From Dirofilaria immitis (taxonomy: Eukaryota; Nematoda; Chromadorea; Rhabditida; Onchocercidae): a DNA stretch of 64,000 nt. Where the stretch lies: assembly GCA_024305405.1 (NCBI GenBank), contig JAKNDB010000098.1:2622501-2686500 (forward strand). The letters run 5' to 3'. The notes beneath the pieces were generated by a model. The model had not been told where the DNA came from and did no database searches. It worked only from the letters and a program-made list of their open reading frames with translations. Below, in pieces: positions 1 through 13,020 of the stretch (within the stretch, counting starts at the first letter, position 1; each line of letters begins with the position of its first letter). The position numbers and the translations under genes are program-made.

Positions 1-1975
1 CATTGGCATATTGTATTGATGTTATATCTCGCCTTTGGTATCATTTCTTCATTATTTTCATCAAATTCTTAGTATATCAAGATTTATGCAAATTTCTAGC
101 AAGTGGATAATCGCCAAGTATCTTAATAATCTAATTGCTTCTTTTCTTTTTTTTTCGCCGATAGCACTTATTTTAAGATGAAAGAAGGGCCGTAATTCGA
201 AGGTTTGATTTTGGAATATTTGGCTGAATGATTCAAAGAGAGAAATGGAGAGAGAGAAAGGGAGAGAGAGAGAAAGAGAGAGAAAGGGAAAAATAGAAGC
301 AATTAATATGCTAATTATTATATGCTTTTATTTTCAATAATTATATTAGAAAGCCGATAAAAATGTGTTTGAAAGTAAATTATTAAGTAAAACATGTATT
401 TTACGAATCTTATTTACCTCTTCTCTCTCTCTTTCTCTTTCTCTCTCTCTCTCTCTCTTTTATCAACGAGGAAAGAAAAGAAAAAACGAATGAACGAAAC
501 TGATTAATACATATTATCCCTAATGCATACATATATATATATATACCCTTTGACCTCATATATAACCGCTTAAGATTAAATATCATACTGTAGCTTCATT
601 AATATAAGCTTTCATGTTGAAATTATGCAAAAAAATCCTTTCATCATAATATATCATATTTTGTTATTTATGCAAAATTTTCAAATAAAATAGCAAAAAA
701 AGAAAATTATAAACTTTTTTACGTCAAATTTGCGTAAAAATTTGACGTCAAATTTAGCGTAAAAATTTTATTTTTATCAGAAAATAATTGAGCAAAATTG
801 ATTAAAAATTTATCAAATCAATAAAAAATTTACAAATTTTCGCAGTATTTATCAGGTTAATTTAGTAAATTTTATTATTTGCTTGAAATTATAATTTCTG
901 TCTTTTAATTTTAAAATTATTTTATTTAAATATTTGTTGATATTTGTTGAACAAACTATTATTAGCTAAATAGGTAAACAATTGTAACAAATAAAAATAA
1001 ATAAACAATTGAAAAGCTTATTTTATCGTATATTCTTTTATTAGGGAAAAAAAAGAAAAACTTTATTTGATTTCTTTTCTGCCATTTTTGGCGCCAGAAT
1101 TTTGGAACACCTATCTAAATTCTTGGCAAATTATTGACCACTGAATTGCGCCTAATTTTAGCTATCAAATTATGGTAGCAAATAAAAGAATAGCCTGACC
1201 TTGTTGACCTTTATCAGATTTTCCCGCCTAATAATGTATGCTTAGTGAGCAGATGATTCCAATCATACGCTAATTTTTTTTTTTTTTAAAGTTGACCTTA
1301 CAGGTGATTTAGACAGATGAATCAGATATCCATTCTATTAAAAAAAAAAATTTGAAAAAAACGAAAAAACAATACTAAATTATAATTTAAAATATTCATT
1401 AATTAATAATTAATATAATTTATAATTAATAACTTAAAAAATATACATACTTATTTTTATTAATTATTAATTAATTTTTAATTATAAAATTTCTAAATAA
1501 TCCTTGAATATATATAAAATTTTTTATTATTGTTATTTCTACCTTTTTATTTCCATTTACTTTTAAAAGACAAATTATAATGATGTATGAGGCGAAGGTT
1601 AAAGTTTATCGATATAACAAAAGGTCAAAGTTTATTCATGGAAAGAAAATAGCATGACAAAAAGTGTGAAAATTTTTGATCGAAATTTATGCTTTTGTAA
1701 AAATTTATTCAACCATTTGCCTCTATCCTATTCATACTTACTGCTACTACTACTACTTCATCATCACATTTGTCATATCATTTCAACGATGCATTAAGTT
1801 GACATTTTTATGTTTGACATTTGACATTTGACATTTTTTTGCTACAATGAAATTTAGTAGGCAAAATTTTGGCGCTCATTTATCTCAAAAATAAAAAAGA
1901 ATTTATGACTTTTGTTAATGATGTATGGAAAAGATATATTCATTAACAATTCCATGCTAATTAATTTTAGATATA
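1..1975. other. Gene-free stretch with purine/pyrimidine tracts
   Basis: No convincing coding signal was seen. It contains a GA-rich tract (235-290), a CT-rich tract (419-460), a short AT run (about 531-545), a duplicated TTTGCGTAAAAATTTGACGT-like motif near 727-765, and the motif island near 1.1-1.3 kb. The remainder is AT-rich single-copy-looking DNA. Confidence 0.6.
1087..1310. promoter_or_regulatory. Island with E2F-like sites and a nuclear-receptor-type direct repeat
   Basis: TTTGGCGCC lies at 1087-1095 and TTTTCCCGCC at 1219-1228; both fit E2F-type sites. TGACCT at 1196-1201 and 1205-1210 forms a direct repeat with a 3-bp spacer, the DR3 layout bound by some nuclear receptors. Another TTGACCTT follows near 1291. 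These are motif matches only, with no adjacent gene visible. Confidence 0.25.
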
Positions 1976-2440
1976 TATGCATTAATCGATCAATCAATTA
2001 GTATTATTATTAGATATGCATTGGTCGATCGATCATTTAGTATTATTAGTGTTTTACTATTGCTAAATATATATTGATTGAAAGATCAATTAATATTATT
2101 AATTTTACTACTATTAAATATGCATTGATCGATCGAGCAATTAGCACTATTATTAGATATGCATTGATCGATCGATCAACTAGTATTATTAGTGTTTTAC
2201 TATTACTAAATATATATTAATTGATAGATCAATTAGGATTATTATTTTTACTACTATTAGATGTGCATTGATCAATAGATCAATTAGCATCATTGTTTTT
2301 ATTATTATTATTATTAAAAATGTGTTGATTGATCGACCAATTAGGATTATTATTTTTACGATTATAAGATATATGTTGATCGATCAACTGATTGATATTA
2401 TTAGTTTTACTATTATTAATAATATGTTAACAAAACGAAT
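1975..2440. repeat. Diverged tandem repeat with ATCGATCGATC palindromes
   Basis: Units of roughly 45-80 bp recur, each with a version of GATATGCATTGATCGATCGA followed by TTAGTATTATTAG. Two long near-copies start at 2013 and 2156, giving a higher-order period of about 143 bp. The open frame across the array (2268-2492) is a repeat artefact. Confidence 0.8.
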
Positions 2441-2559
2441 ATTTTATATATTTTGTATTTATTACTTTAAAAAAATATCATTTGTTTCATAAATAAAATT
2501 ATTCGATTCTTTAATTATATATCTCAAAATATTAAAATATTTTTTCTAAATATTTAATT

Positions 2560-3185
2560 TTTATTCATCAAATATATCCATAAATCTTACTAATGTAATA
2601 TTTTGTCAATTTGATTGAAGGCTTTGATCGTTTATTCGGGATTTTGATACCGCTATATAGTTATCGCTGAATTCTTACTCTGTAATATGATCTCGAGAAC
2701 GTTATATACAAGCGATATCATATATATATATATTTCCATCATCGATGCTTTTTTAAATATTTAATTTTCATTCATCTGTAATAATAAAATCGTCTATATA
2801 TCCATAAATCCTACTACAAGATAATTCATCAATTTGATTGAAGATTTCCGAGATTCTGATACCGCTATATAGTTATCGCTGGATTCTTGCTCTGTAACAT
2901 GATCTCTTTAATTTGAACAAATGATGTGATATATATACATATTTCCATCATTGATAGTTTTTTAAATACTTAATTTTTATTCATCTATAATAACAAAATC
3001 GTTTATATATCCATAAATCCTGCTACAAGATAATTCGTCAATTTGATTGAAGGCTTTGATCGTTTATCTAGGATTCTGATACCGCTATATAGTTATCGTC
3101 GGATTCTTACTGTGTAAAATGATCTCGAGAGCGTTATACAAGCGATATATCATATATATATATTCTCATCATAAATGCTTATAAT
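2560..3185. repeat. Three-copy tandem repeat of about 215 bp
   Basis: The conserved core GATACCGCTATATAGTTATC begins at 2646, 2858 and 3078. Each core is followed by GATTCTTGCTCTGTAA-like and GATCTC sequence, then a (TA)n run and TTTCCATCAT. Spacing is 212 and 220 bp. Copies differ by small indels. Confidence 0.85.
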
Positions 3186-4735
3186 TATATTCCTAATTAT
3201 TGAGGATATATATACATATATATTATCGGTCTATATAATTGCTGTTAGAAAATTCATCCATTTCATTTTTATATTTACTTCGTTTTTACGATAAATTTTA
3301 TTCATAAAAAGGTCAAAACTTCTTTGAAAAGGTCAAAGTATAAAAGATGATAAAATTTTTATTTTATTTTTTATTATTTATCAATTTTTCATTATCATTT
3401 ATAGCCGTAATTTATAAGAATTGAATTTTTATCAATAATTTTTCTTTGCGCCCATTATTGATGCTATTTTTGCTAGCAATTATTGACTATAATTAATAAC
3501 TTATAATTTGAATTATTATTTTATATCATAAATTTTCGATTTTAATTTTTTTCCTCAAAATTCCTCTCCCGGAAAATAATTTTCACTACCGAATTAATGA
3601 TTATTATTTTTGTTCTAACTTATTGTTGATTATAAGTTTTCAATTTCGAATTTTCTTTTTTCCCAAGATTAATTTCAACTTTTTCTAGCGCATTATTCAT
3701 CTTCATTAATTTAGTATTGAATAGAGCCATTAAAAAAAAAGAAATTTAATTATTTATTAATGATAATTACTTTGTTCATAATTATTAGCTTGAAATTAAT
3801 TACTTATTAATTTAAACAATTATTGAATTGTAAGTTTCAAAATTCAAATTTTCTTTCTTTTTCTCCGAGATTAATTTCAACTTTTTTCCAATACATTATT
3901 ATTCATTATTAATTTAATTATCAACTATAGTTATTTGGTAATGATTGATTATTTATTAAGTTATTATTTTAAATTATTATTAATTATAAGTTTTCAATTT
4001 CAAATTTTCGTTCTCTTTTTTGCTCGAAATTAATTTCAACTTTTTCCAATACTTTATTATTCATTATTGATTTAATTATCGAATATAGTTGTTTCATCCT
4101 CTGTTAATAATTATTTTGTTTCATATTTATTAGCTTATAATTAATTACTTATTAATTTAAACAATTATTGAATTATAAGTTTTCAATTTCAAATTTTAAT
4201 TTTTATTTATTTTCAACAATTATATCATACAAAGATATGTGTAAATTTTTATGAATAAATAAATAATAAATAACTTTTTTTTGACACAAAATTTTTATTT
4301 ATTCAATCATTAATTCTTTATTATACTATAAAATGAAACCGATCATTGAAATATAAAAAGATTAAAAAAGGAAAAGTGTTCGTCACGCATAATATGAATT
4401 GAAATGGCTTTTTAAATAAACAATATAACCTATCGCCTACCTATTATAACCTGTTGCGGTAGGAAAATCTTTTGATTTTAATTTTCTTAAATCTTTTTTT
4501 TCTTTCCTTCTTCTTCTTCTTCTTTGTTTTCTTCTTTTCGGCACGTGATCAGAAAAAAACGTAAATAAAAGGAGGATAGATGATTATTGTTAGATGAAAT
4601 AATTAATTGAAATTGTTGAAATGGATTTTTTTGTCATTTTAAATTTAACATTATTCCTTTTTAGTACTATTTGTTATTCCTATAAATATTGCATAATTAT
4701 TGATTACGTATAGTATATATCAAAAAAAAAAAGAA
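3185..4735. other. Gene-free AT-rich stretch with degenerate repeats
   Basis: Loose repeats of a roughly 180-bp element at about 3600-4200 contain TTAATTTCAACTTTTT and TAAGTTTTCAATTTC. Two AAAAGGTCAAA half-sites lie near 3308-3345. A CTT-rich run is at about 4495-4535. No gene signal was seen. Confidence 0.55.
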
Positions 4736-5530
4736 ACATATAATCTGATATGATATATGTAAGTAGTAATGAATCATTTTGAAATACAACGTTAATTACG
4801 TATTATTTTGCAGCTGTAGCAATAGATAGATATTTAATAACGTGTACGTCAAAAATGTATAATCTGGCATGTTTGTATAAGTAATGAATCATTTTAGATG
4901 TAGTGATAATTACGTATTATTTTTTGACAATGTAGCATAAATATTGATTACGTATACGTCAAAAACGTATAATCTGATATGCATATACAAACAATGAATT
5001 TCGAATGCAACGTTAATTACGTATTATTTTGCAACTGTAACAATAGATATTATTAACGTATACGTCAAAAATGTATAATCTGATATGTGTATGTAAGTAT
5101 GAATCATTTTAGACATAGTGATAATTACGTATCATTTTACGATAACGTATGCGTATTATTTTACCATAATTATGATAATGTATGTCTGAAAAATGTATAA
5201 TCTGATATGCATGTACAATCAATGAATTTTGAATGCAACTTTAATTACGTATTATTTTGCGAGTGTATTATAAATATTGATAACGTATACGTCAAAGGCA
5301 TATAATCTGATATGACATATGTAAGCAATAAATTATTTTAAATGCAATTTTTATTTGTTATTTTTCATACGTCTTTTTTACGTATTATTTCGCAAATAAT
5401 GTAAATCATGTACGTAAAAAAACTCATATACACGTACTAAATCATTTTAAAACTTTCATTTGTTATTTTTAATATAACGTAAATGTTAATTACATTACAT
5501 ACGTCAAAAACGTCTAATCCGATACGTATG
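4735..5530. repeat. Tandem repeat of about 110 bp, roughly six diverged copies
   Basis: Repeated landmarks are AATCTGATATG, GTAATGAATCATTTT, TTAATTACGTATTATTTTGC and AACGTATACGTCAAAA. The last includes the perfect palindrome ACGTATACGT. The copies decay toward 5.5 kb. Confidence 0.82.
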
Positions 5531-6173
5531 CACCATTTAATTCAATTTAATGATGCAATTAATTTTTGAAGTTTTACATTATCAATTACAAAATTAAATT
5601 AAAGGAAAGAAAATATTTCAGATTTAAATAAAATTAGATTGATCAAAAAATTCTATTCATTAAAAGCAATATTGTAAGATTTTAATTTTCTTAATGATTA
5701 ATTTTCTTTTTTTTGATTTGATAAAATTATCAATTATCATTTTTGTTTAAGAGGAAAAAAAGTCTAATAAACATGTAAATTTGTTTACTTATCAAATTTG
5801 ATTTAATTAGTTGATTTAAACAATTAATTTCACTCTCTCAGCATACATATTAATTATAATGATAAATTTTAAAGAACAATTAATATTTCAAATTTAAATA
5901 AAATTAGATTGATCAGTAAAGCCTATCCATTAAAAAATAATACTGTAAGATTAATAGAACAAGAAAAAGAATTCTAACAAACGCAAATTATCTTTTTTTT
6001 AAATTATCGAATTTGATAATTTACAATCAAATCTGATAATCTAAAAAAAAAGTTGTTCACATTTATTAGATTTTTGTAATTTTAGATTTTTTTCTTTCTC
6101 GAAAATAAAAATTCTTTGTCTATTTCAGTTTTGTTGATTAGTTCAAAAATTAAATTCAATTTACTTTAAAAGA

Positions 6174-6435
6174 TTTATTCGTTTTCGAAGTAAATAAATT
6201 ACGAAATAATTTGAAATGGACAATTTTGGAATGGATCAATTTTTGAAATGGACAGCTTTTGAAATGGGTAATGTAAATTCTTTTTTTTATTTTCAAATTA
6301 GCAAATTTAATTCAAAACTAATTTTAATGATTAAATTCGTTTTCGAAGTTAATAAATTACGAAATCATTTGAAATGGACAATTTTGGAATGGGACAATTT
6401 TGAAATGGATTATTTTTGAAATGGACCAATTTTTA
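6174..6435. repeat. Duplication of about 160 bp plus short GAAATGGACAATTTTG units
   Basis: The segment from TTCGTTTTCGAAGT through AAATGGACAATTTTGGAATG occurs at about 6178 and 6337. Within and after each copy a 15-18-bp unit AATGGACAATTTTGGA is repeated. The 67-residue open frame across it is repetitive and not supported as a gene. Confidence 0.75.
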
Positions 6436-9400
6436 GAATGCGATAATTAATGATTGTTGATTGTTTGTTGGTGGTTTATTGAAAGTGTAAAGATTTACAT
6501 TATTTTTGTAATGAAAATGTGACAGTATTAGCGACACTCCATTTAAGTATCAATCTTTCATTTTTTTTTCTTTTTTTTCCAATCCTAAAATACATTTTGC
6601 CATTTCATTTAAACTGGTTTTTTTTTTTTCCCGATCATCGTTTATCGTATCGTTGTCTTTTTGGTTGAATAAAAATTTTCAAAATTAAATCTATTTGCAG
6701 ATGTTTGAAAATATATGCATACATAAAATCTCTCTACTACAGTTTTTGTCTTATTTTAAAAATTTATACTATTTGATAAAAAAATCAAAAATAATTTATA
6801 AATTTGCGATTCAAAGAGAGACAGAGAGAGAGAGAGAAAAGAAAGAAAAGAAGAGTTAAGTTGTAAATTATTCGTTTTAATTATAAATTGATTTAACTAA
6901 TTTTTTTGATTTTTTCCTAAAAAATTAGTTACTAAAATATTTGAAATAAAACATAAATTTAATGAATTAATTACTAGGAAAACTGATATAAAATTTATAA
7001 ATTCAATAAATTATCTCATACAAAATATTAATAAATTGAATTTGAACTAAAATTTGAATTAAAACAATTCATAATTTATATATTTTGATAATTTATTTAT
7101 TTTCATTTGATGAATGATTTGAATGGATCAGGTTAATTCGATTTGAACAGATCAGATTAGTTTAATTTTAATTTAAATAATTCAAATATTTTAGTAACTA
7201 ATTTTTTAGAAAAAAATTAATCTGGATTCCGAGATATTTCTTGTTTTAAATTTCAAATTTAACTGATCAATTGTGAAAATTACAGTTTGTTAATTTTTTG
7301 GAACAAAATTTTGAAATGAAGTTAAAGTAACGAGTGATAAAATTGGATTAATTAATAATTCATTCACTAATCAATTATTAATTGAGTTTTTAGATTTTGG
7401 TTAGATTCAATTGCAAAACAATTTAAGATTTTAATTTAAATTGTTTCGTTTAATTCAATTTATTTCAAAATTACAACTAATAATTTAATTTAATTTAATA
7501 ATTGATTTTATCAATAGACAATTTAATGTTGTTCGTTTCAATCAAAGGCCATTTAAATAATTTAATATTTTAGCTTAATTTTTCAAAAAATTTCAACAAC
7601 TAAATATTTCATTTCAATTTAATTCATTTCAAAATTTTCAACAAAATGTAAAATAAAATTGAATTAAGAAATTAAATTTGATTATATGAAATTTCTAATT
7701 TCATTTTTGATTTAGCCACTGCATCAATTTTATTTTTAATTAACAACAATTCACCAGCTATCCTCCTTACCACTATTTGATGTCGGGAATAAACTTTTAA
7801 GCAGACTAAAATATGTCATTTCAAAATCTTTCAAATTAAAATCAAATCGATAACAATTTATAAATTTAATTTTTAAGCATTAATTTTTGATATAATTTTT
7901 GATATTTGTTATTTAGCCAATAAAAAAATTATTCAATTTATCTAATGATCGTCGTTAGAATGGATATTATAGCCATACGTAGGAAATATCTAATGGTCAT
8001 CGTTAGAATGAACATTGTGGCCACATGTAGAAAAATGATTCTCGCTCGATATTGATCATTCATTGTTGAAAATTATTTCAATCACAATTAAAAATTTGAT
8101 CGTTGATTGTTAATTATCTAAAAATTGACCAATTGTTTATCATTTCTAAAAAAAAAAAAAAAAAAAACTATACATTGATATTCAAAATTAAAGATTGACC
8201 TTTTTGATTGTTAACCATTTTTAAGAATTGCTCTCGAAACAATGACCTTTGATTGTTAATTATTCGTTAGTAATCAATTATCCTTTTTTACGGAAAAAAT
8301 TGATCATCTCTAGAATAAACATTTACTGATCAAAGTTAATAATTAATTAACCTTTAAATCATTTAAATGTTGAATTGCTGTTAAAATTCAACTTATCGCA
8401 ATTTATACAATGATCACTTCTAAAATTTATCTTTTACTGATCAATCAATGATTAACTTTTGATTACGAAATTATTTGTTAGTGGATCAATATTGCGTCTA
8501 AAAATCAATCATCTTATCGTAAGCTAAACAATGATCATCATAATTATTGATCAATCAGTGATTGGTCTTCGATTACTAACTCTTTGTTTGTGATTATTTT
8601 ATTTTTAAAACTCAAATTTATCGCAATTAAAATCATCAGGCAGTTTAATGTAGCTATAATGAAAAAATGACTTTATCATGAATGAATGGGATCATCAATT
8701 ATGATGGACAATCGTGATCATCTAATCACGATTATCGAATTATTTTATTTTTCGAATCCTTTCTTTGTCAAATTTTTAAATCTGTCACTAATCATTTGAT
8801 CACATCTGCTCCTTAATGTTTAATCTATTACTATTTGAAAAGAATAAAATATATTACTTTTTAATTTCCTAAAATTGAATTCATTATTTGTTGCACAATT
8901 AAAATTGCACATTATTAACACCTGCAAGTTTAAATGCATGCATCTTGCAAGTTTAAATGCATGATTGATAAATGCATGCAAACTGAAATATTGCAAGTTA
9001 ATCATTTTTATCAAACATTCATAAATTTTTAATAGTTTAAACAATATACTTTTAATTAAATTTAATAAATTTAATTTTACTGATAAGAAATAATGCAATT
9101 TCAACAGTCACATATCTTAGAAATGATTAATTGATTATAGAAATAAAATATGACCTAAATCACAATAATAACATAATCTGTTATGATAATCGTTTTTGAT
9201 AAGCTTTTTTCTAAAAAATATTTTCAGATGTTTTGGATTCAAGTGTATTACTCAGTTTATTTCTCATTCAAAGTTTGATAACTTTTATCAAGATTTATCA
9301 TTGTTGAATTTGATTTTTTTAGAAAAAAGAAAATATAAATATCGGAATAAATCATGACATGATATGATGATCGTCTTCGATCAATCAGGTATTTCAAATT

Positions 9401-9500
9401 CAGATGAAATTCCTATCTTAATCAAGCTCTCGCTATTATCAATTGAGAAGATTTATCAATGAAATTTGTTATTTTCGTATTTTCATTAAGATTTTTTTAA
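6435..9500. other. Gene-free AT-rich stretch
   Basis: There is a GA-rich tract at about 6814-6856, a short duplication of TAATGGTCATCGTTAGAATG near 7945 and 7992, and TGATCATC/ATTGATCAAT-rich sequence from 8040 to 8800. The minus-strand frame at 8820-9104 has no protein-like composition. No gene was identified. Confidence 0.55.
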
Positions 9501-10005
9501 AGATTTACCCGTAAAAGATTTATCATAGATTGAGCAGAATTTGGTACTTGCATTTAAGATTTATCAGTAAATTTGTTCACTCAAATTTAGATTTATCAGT
9601 AAAAAATTTTTAATAAATTTAACAGAACGTTACTTTCATTTAAGATTTATCAGTGAATTTCTCTACTTAATACGTATATACTTATCAGTAAAAAATTTAT
9701 CGAATAGATTAAACAAAATTCATTATTTCCACTTATAATTTATCAGTAAATTTCTCTACTTATACTTAAACTTATCAGTAAAAAAATTATTGGATGAATT
9801 GAATAGAGTTTATTACCTTCATTAAAGATTTATCAGTCAATTTCTCTACTTATACTTATCAGTAAAAAATTTATCGAATAGATTAAACAAAATTCATTAT
9901 TTCCACTTAAAATTTATCAGTAAATTTCTACTTATACTTATACTTATCAGTAAAAAATTATTGGATGAATTGAATAGAGTTTATTACCGTCATTTAGCAT
10001 TTATC
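9500..10005. repeat. Minisatellite around TTTATCAGTAAATTTCTCTA
   Basis: TTATCAGTAAA recurs about ten times. Longer units alternate GAATAGATTAAACAAAATTC and TGGATGAATTGAATAGAG. A higher-order period of about 170 bp shows in the two TTCATTATTTCCACTTA copies near 9720 and 9893. Confidence 0.8.
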
Positions 10006-10281
10006 GATATAATTGTCCATATGATAGCAATGATAAAAATGATTATATTATTGCTATGCAAATTATAGCCTATGAAATTTCCACAAAAAAGGACAATAAA
10101 ATTTAACGCAATTTATCTTTAAAATGATACTTGATCGAGATAAAAAAAAAAAAATTACTGTAATTTATATCCATCCAACGATATGATGAAGCCTTTTATG
10201 ATTCATTCATTTATATTTTAAGAAAATTTAAAGGAAAGAATTTTTTTATTTTCGATTTTAAATCTTTTTCATCTATGATTC

Positions 10282-10830
10282 ATCCTTTTTTCCCTCTCTT
10301 TATCCCTCTCTCTCTCTCTTTCTCTCCCTCTTTATCTTCCTCCCTCTCTCCCTCTCTCTCTCTCACTTTTTTTGAAATGATTAAAATGATAATTATTGGA
10401 TTATTTGTTAATTGTCAATTAGTTTAGTACTATTTTTATCCTTTCTCTCCGTCTCTATTTCTCTTTGAAATGATTAAAATGATAATTATTGGATTATTTT
10501 GTTATCAATTAATTTAGTACTATTTTTTATCTTTTCTCCGAAATGATTAGCAATATTTTTATCCCTGTTTCTCTTTTTCTGTTTTTGAAATGATTAAAAT
10601 GATAACCGTTGAATTATTTGATTAATTATCAATTATTTTAATACTACTTTTTATCTTTTCCTTATTAATTATTAATTAATTTAATACTATTTTTATTACT
10701 TCTCTTTTCTCTAAAATAATTATTACTGTTTTTTTGTCCTTGGTGTCTCTCTCTCTCTCTGAAATGATTAAAATGATAATTATTGAATTATTTTATTAAT
10801 TATCAATTAATTGAATACTAAAATTGAAAG
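10282..10830. repeat. CT-rich tracts interleaved with a repeated GAAATGATTAAAATGATAAT unit
   Basis: GAAATGATTAAAATGATAA begins at 10374, 10467, 10587 and 10761. Each copy is followed by an ATTATTNNTTAATTATCAATT-type stretch and preceded by a CT-rich run (largest 10292-10366). This looks like a degenerate tandem array of about 95-175-bp spacing. Confidence 0.8.
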
Positions 10831-11334
10831 ATTTTGAAATTAGCAAAATTCTGAAAGCTTTAATGAATATATTATTATTTTACCATCTTTTAAAAATATA
10901 TTTATTAAATTTTCAAATTTTTATTTTATTCAATTTAATTTGATAAAATGATTTTGGTTTAATGATATGATAAGCTAATCATATGAACGTTAAAAGGATA
11001 AGATGATGAATTTTGAATAATTAATTTTAGGTTTATGATATTATAATATAGTTTCAAGTTAATTAATTATTAATCATTTTGTACTATTTCTAAAAAACAT
11101 TTTAAAACTTGGCCAAATTTCAAAAAGCATAAAATTGTAAAATAAAAAGACAAGCATGACACTTGGCTTAGTGATATGATATGCTAACAGAAAAAGTATT
11201 AGAATAAGATGATACATGATACTTGTTATAAACTTGGATCTAGATAATTTCACCTCTCCCATTTCTTCTTTTACATCATCGTAATAATGATTATTAATTG
11301 ATTATGGAAGTTTTGTTATTTTCGGAAACGTTAA

Positions 11335-11560
11335 AAAATATGCAATCATTTCACGTATTGTTATACGTAATCATTTCATGTAAATATTTCAATTTTGGTA
11401 AACAAAGATATGAGCATCTTTTTCACGTACTGTTATACTTATTCGTTTCACGTAAATATTTCAACTTTTGGTAAACAGCGATATGATATCTTTTCACGTA
11501 CTGTTATACGTATTCGTTTCACGTAAATATTTCAACTTTTGGTAAACAGCGATATGAGTA
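11335..11560. repeat. Tandem repeat of about 70-75 bp, three copies
   Basis: CACGTACTGTTATACGTATT, TTCACGTAAATATTTCAA and TTTTGGTAAACAGCGATATG recur in order, starting near 11350, 11425 and 11494. The last two copies are closest to each other. Confidence 0.85.
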
Positions 11561-11639
11561 AACAAATGGTTTATTTATTTTGATAATCGAAAAAATCATT
11601 TATTCGGTTGGGAATAATTTGCATATGGTATAATCCATC

Positions 11640-11790
11640 AAATGCATGATACATGAAATGATAGGGGAGTAGGGAGGGCGTGGTTGATCGCTTCAACCAA
11701 ACAACCTTGCCATTCGAAAACTGCAACCATTTTGCAATCATCATCAACCGATCATCCATTTTATGAATATGTATTTGCGGTAGGTATGCG
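11640..11790. promoter_or_regulatory. GC-richer island about 2 kb upstream of the bHLH gene
   Basis: The island has AGGGGAGTAGGGAGGGCGTGG near 11662, including GGGCGTGG, a KLF/Sp1-type motif, then GTTGATCGCTTCAACC, a partial inverted repeat. It stands out from the AT-rich flanks. An 81-residue minus-strand frame (11571-11816) covers it, with mixed composition but no recognised domain. Regulatory element or exon cannot be separated by eye. Confidence 0.25.
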
Positions 11791-11890
11791 ATAAGGATAT
11801 TTCTCTCATTCTTCATTTATCAATCTCATCTTTATCCATTTTCTTTTTTTTTTTTATAAAGTTTATTTACTCTACTAATTATCATTCTAT

Positions 11891-11896
11891 TACTAT

Positions 11897-11942
<46 letters not shown>
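11891..11942. repeat. ACT trinucleotide microsatellite
   Basis: A near-perfect run of (ACT)n spans about 50 bp, interrupted at the left by ATT. Confidence 0.95.
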
Positions 11943-11943
<1 letters not shown>

Positions 11944-12154
11944 TTATTACTATTTATCATATCCTATCATACTACCTATTATAACTTTTTTTTTACTTAT
12001 GTTTTTTTTTTTGAATTTATTAATTTTGTATTTAAGTATAATATTTTTTTAAATTAATTTATTTGAAAAGAAAAGAAATTAATATTTCAATGGATAGTTT
12101 TTAATTTTTTTTTTATAATTTTATGTTATATATGTTTCTTTTTTAATATATTCT

Positions 12155-12565
12155 AAATTTGATAATTAAGTATTATTAATTATTTCGTAATACAGTAATA
12201 TGATATATATTTAAAATTTGATAATTAAGTATTATTAATTATTTCGTAATATAATAATATAATATATTTCTTTTTTAATATATTTAAAATTTGATAATTA
12301 AGTATTATTAATTATTTCGTAATACAGTAATATGATATATTTCTTTTTTAATATATTTAAAATTTGATAATTAAGTATTATTAATTATTTCGTAATACAG
12401 TAATATGATACATTTATTTTTTTAATATATTTAAAATTTGATAATTAAGTATTATTAATTATTTCGTAATACAGTAATATAATACATTTCTTTTTTTATA
12501 TATTTAATATATTTCAAATTTGATAATTAAGTATCATTAATTATTTCGTGATATAATAATATAAT
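12155..12565. repeat. Tandem repeat of about 74 bp, six copies
   Basis: GATAATTAAGTATTATTAAT begins at 12161, 12220, 12292, 12366, 12440 and 12522. Each copy is followed by TATTTCGTAATACAGTAATA and a TTTCTTTTTTAATATATTTA stretch. The middle copies are nearly identical. Confidence 0.92.
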
Positions 12566-12599
12566 ATAATATAGTATATTATAATATAATATATATGAT

Positions 12600-13020
12600 A
12601 TATGCTTTAAAATATATATTAATTTTTATTTATATACTTAGTAATTTAATATATTTTAAATTTAATAGTTAATTTTCTATTTATAATAATTTAATATATT
12701 TTGAAGTTAATAATTAATTTTCAGTTCGTATATTTAATAATTTAATATATTTTAAATTTAATAATTAAGTATTATTAATTATTTCTGTCTTTTTTCCATT
12801 TATATTTTTAATAATTTAATATATTTTGGAGTTAATGATTAATGTTCTATTTATATATTTAATAATTTGATATATTTTAAATTTAATAATTAATTTCCTA
12901 TTTATAATAATTAAATATATTTTGGAGTTAATAATTAATGTTCTATTTATATATTTAATAATTTAATGTATGTAATAATTTAATATATTTTAAATTTAAT
13001 AATTAAATATTATTAATTAT
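12600..13020. repeat. Diverged AT-only repeat related to the preceding array
   Basis: AATTTAATATATTTTAAATT and TTAATAATTAATTTTCTATT alternate every 50-65 bp. The final part again contains TAATTAAATATTATTAATTA, linking it to the 74-bp array. Confidence 0.7.

Noticed and set aside
8820..9104. 94-codon minus-strand frame
   Set aside because: Composition is that of random AT-rich DNA, and a duplicated TTGCAAGTTTAAATGCATG segment accounts for part of it.
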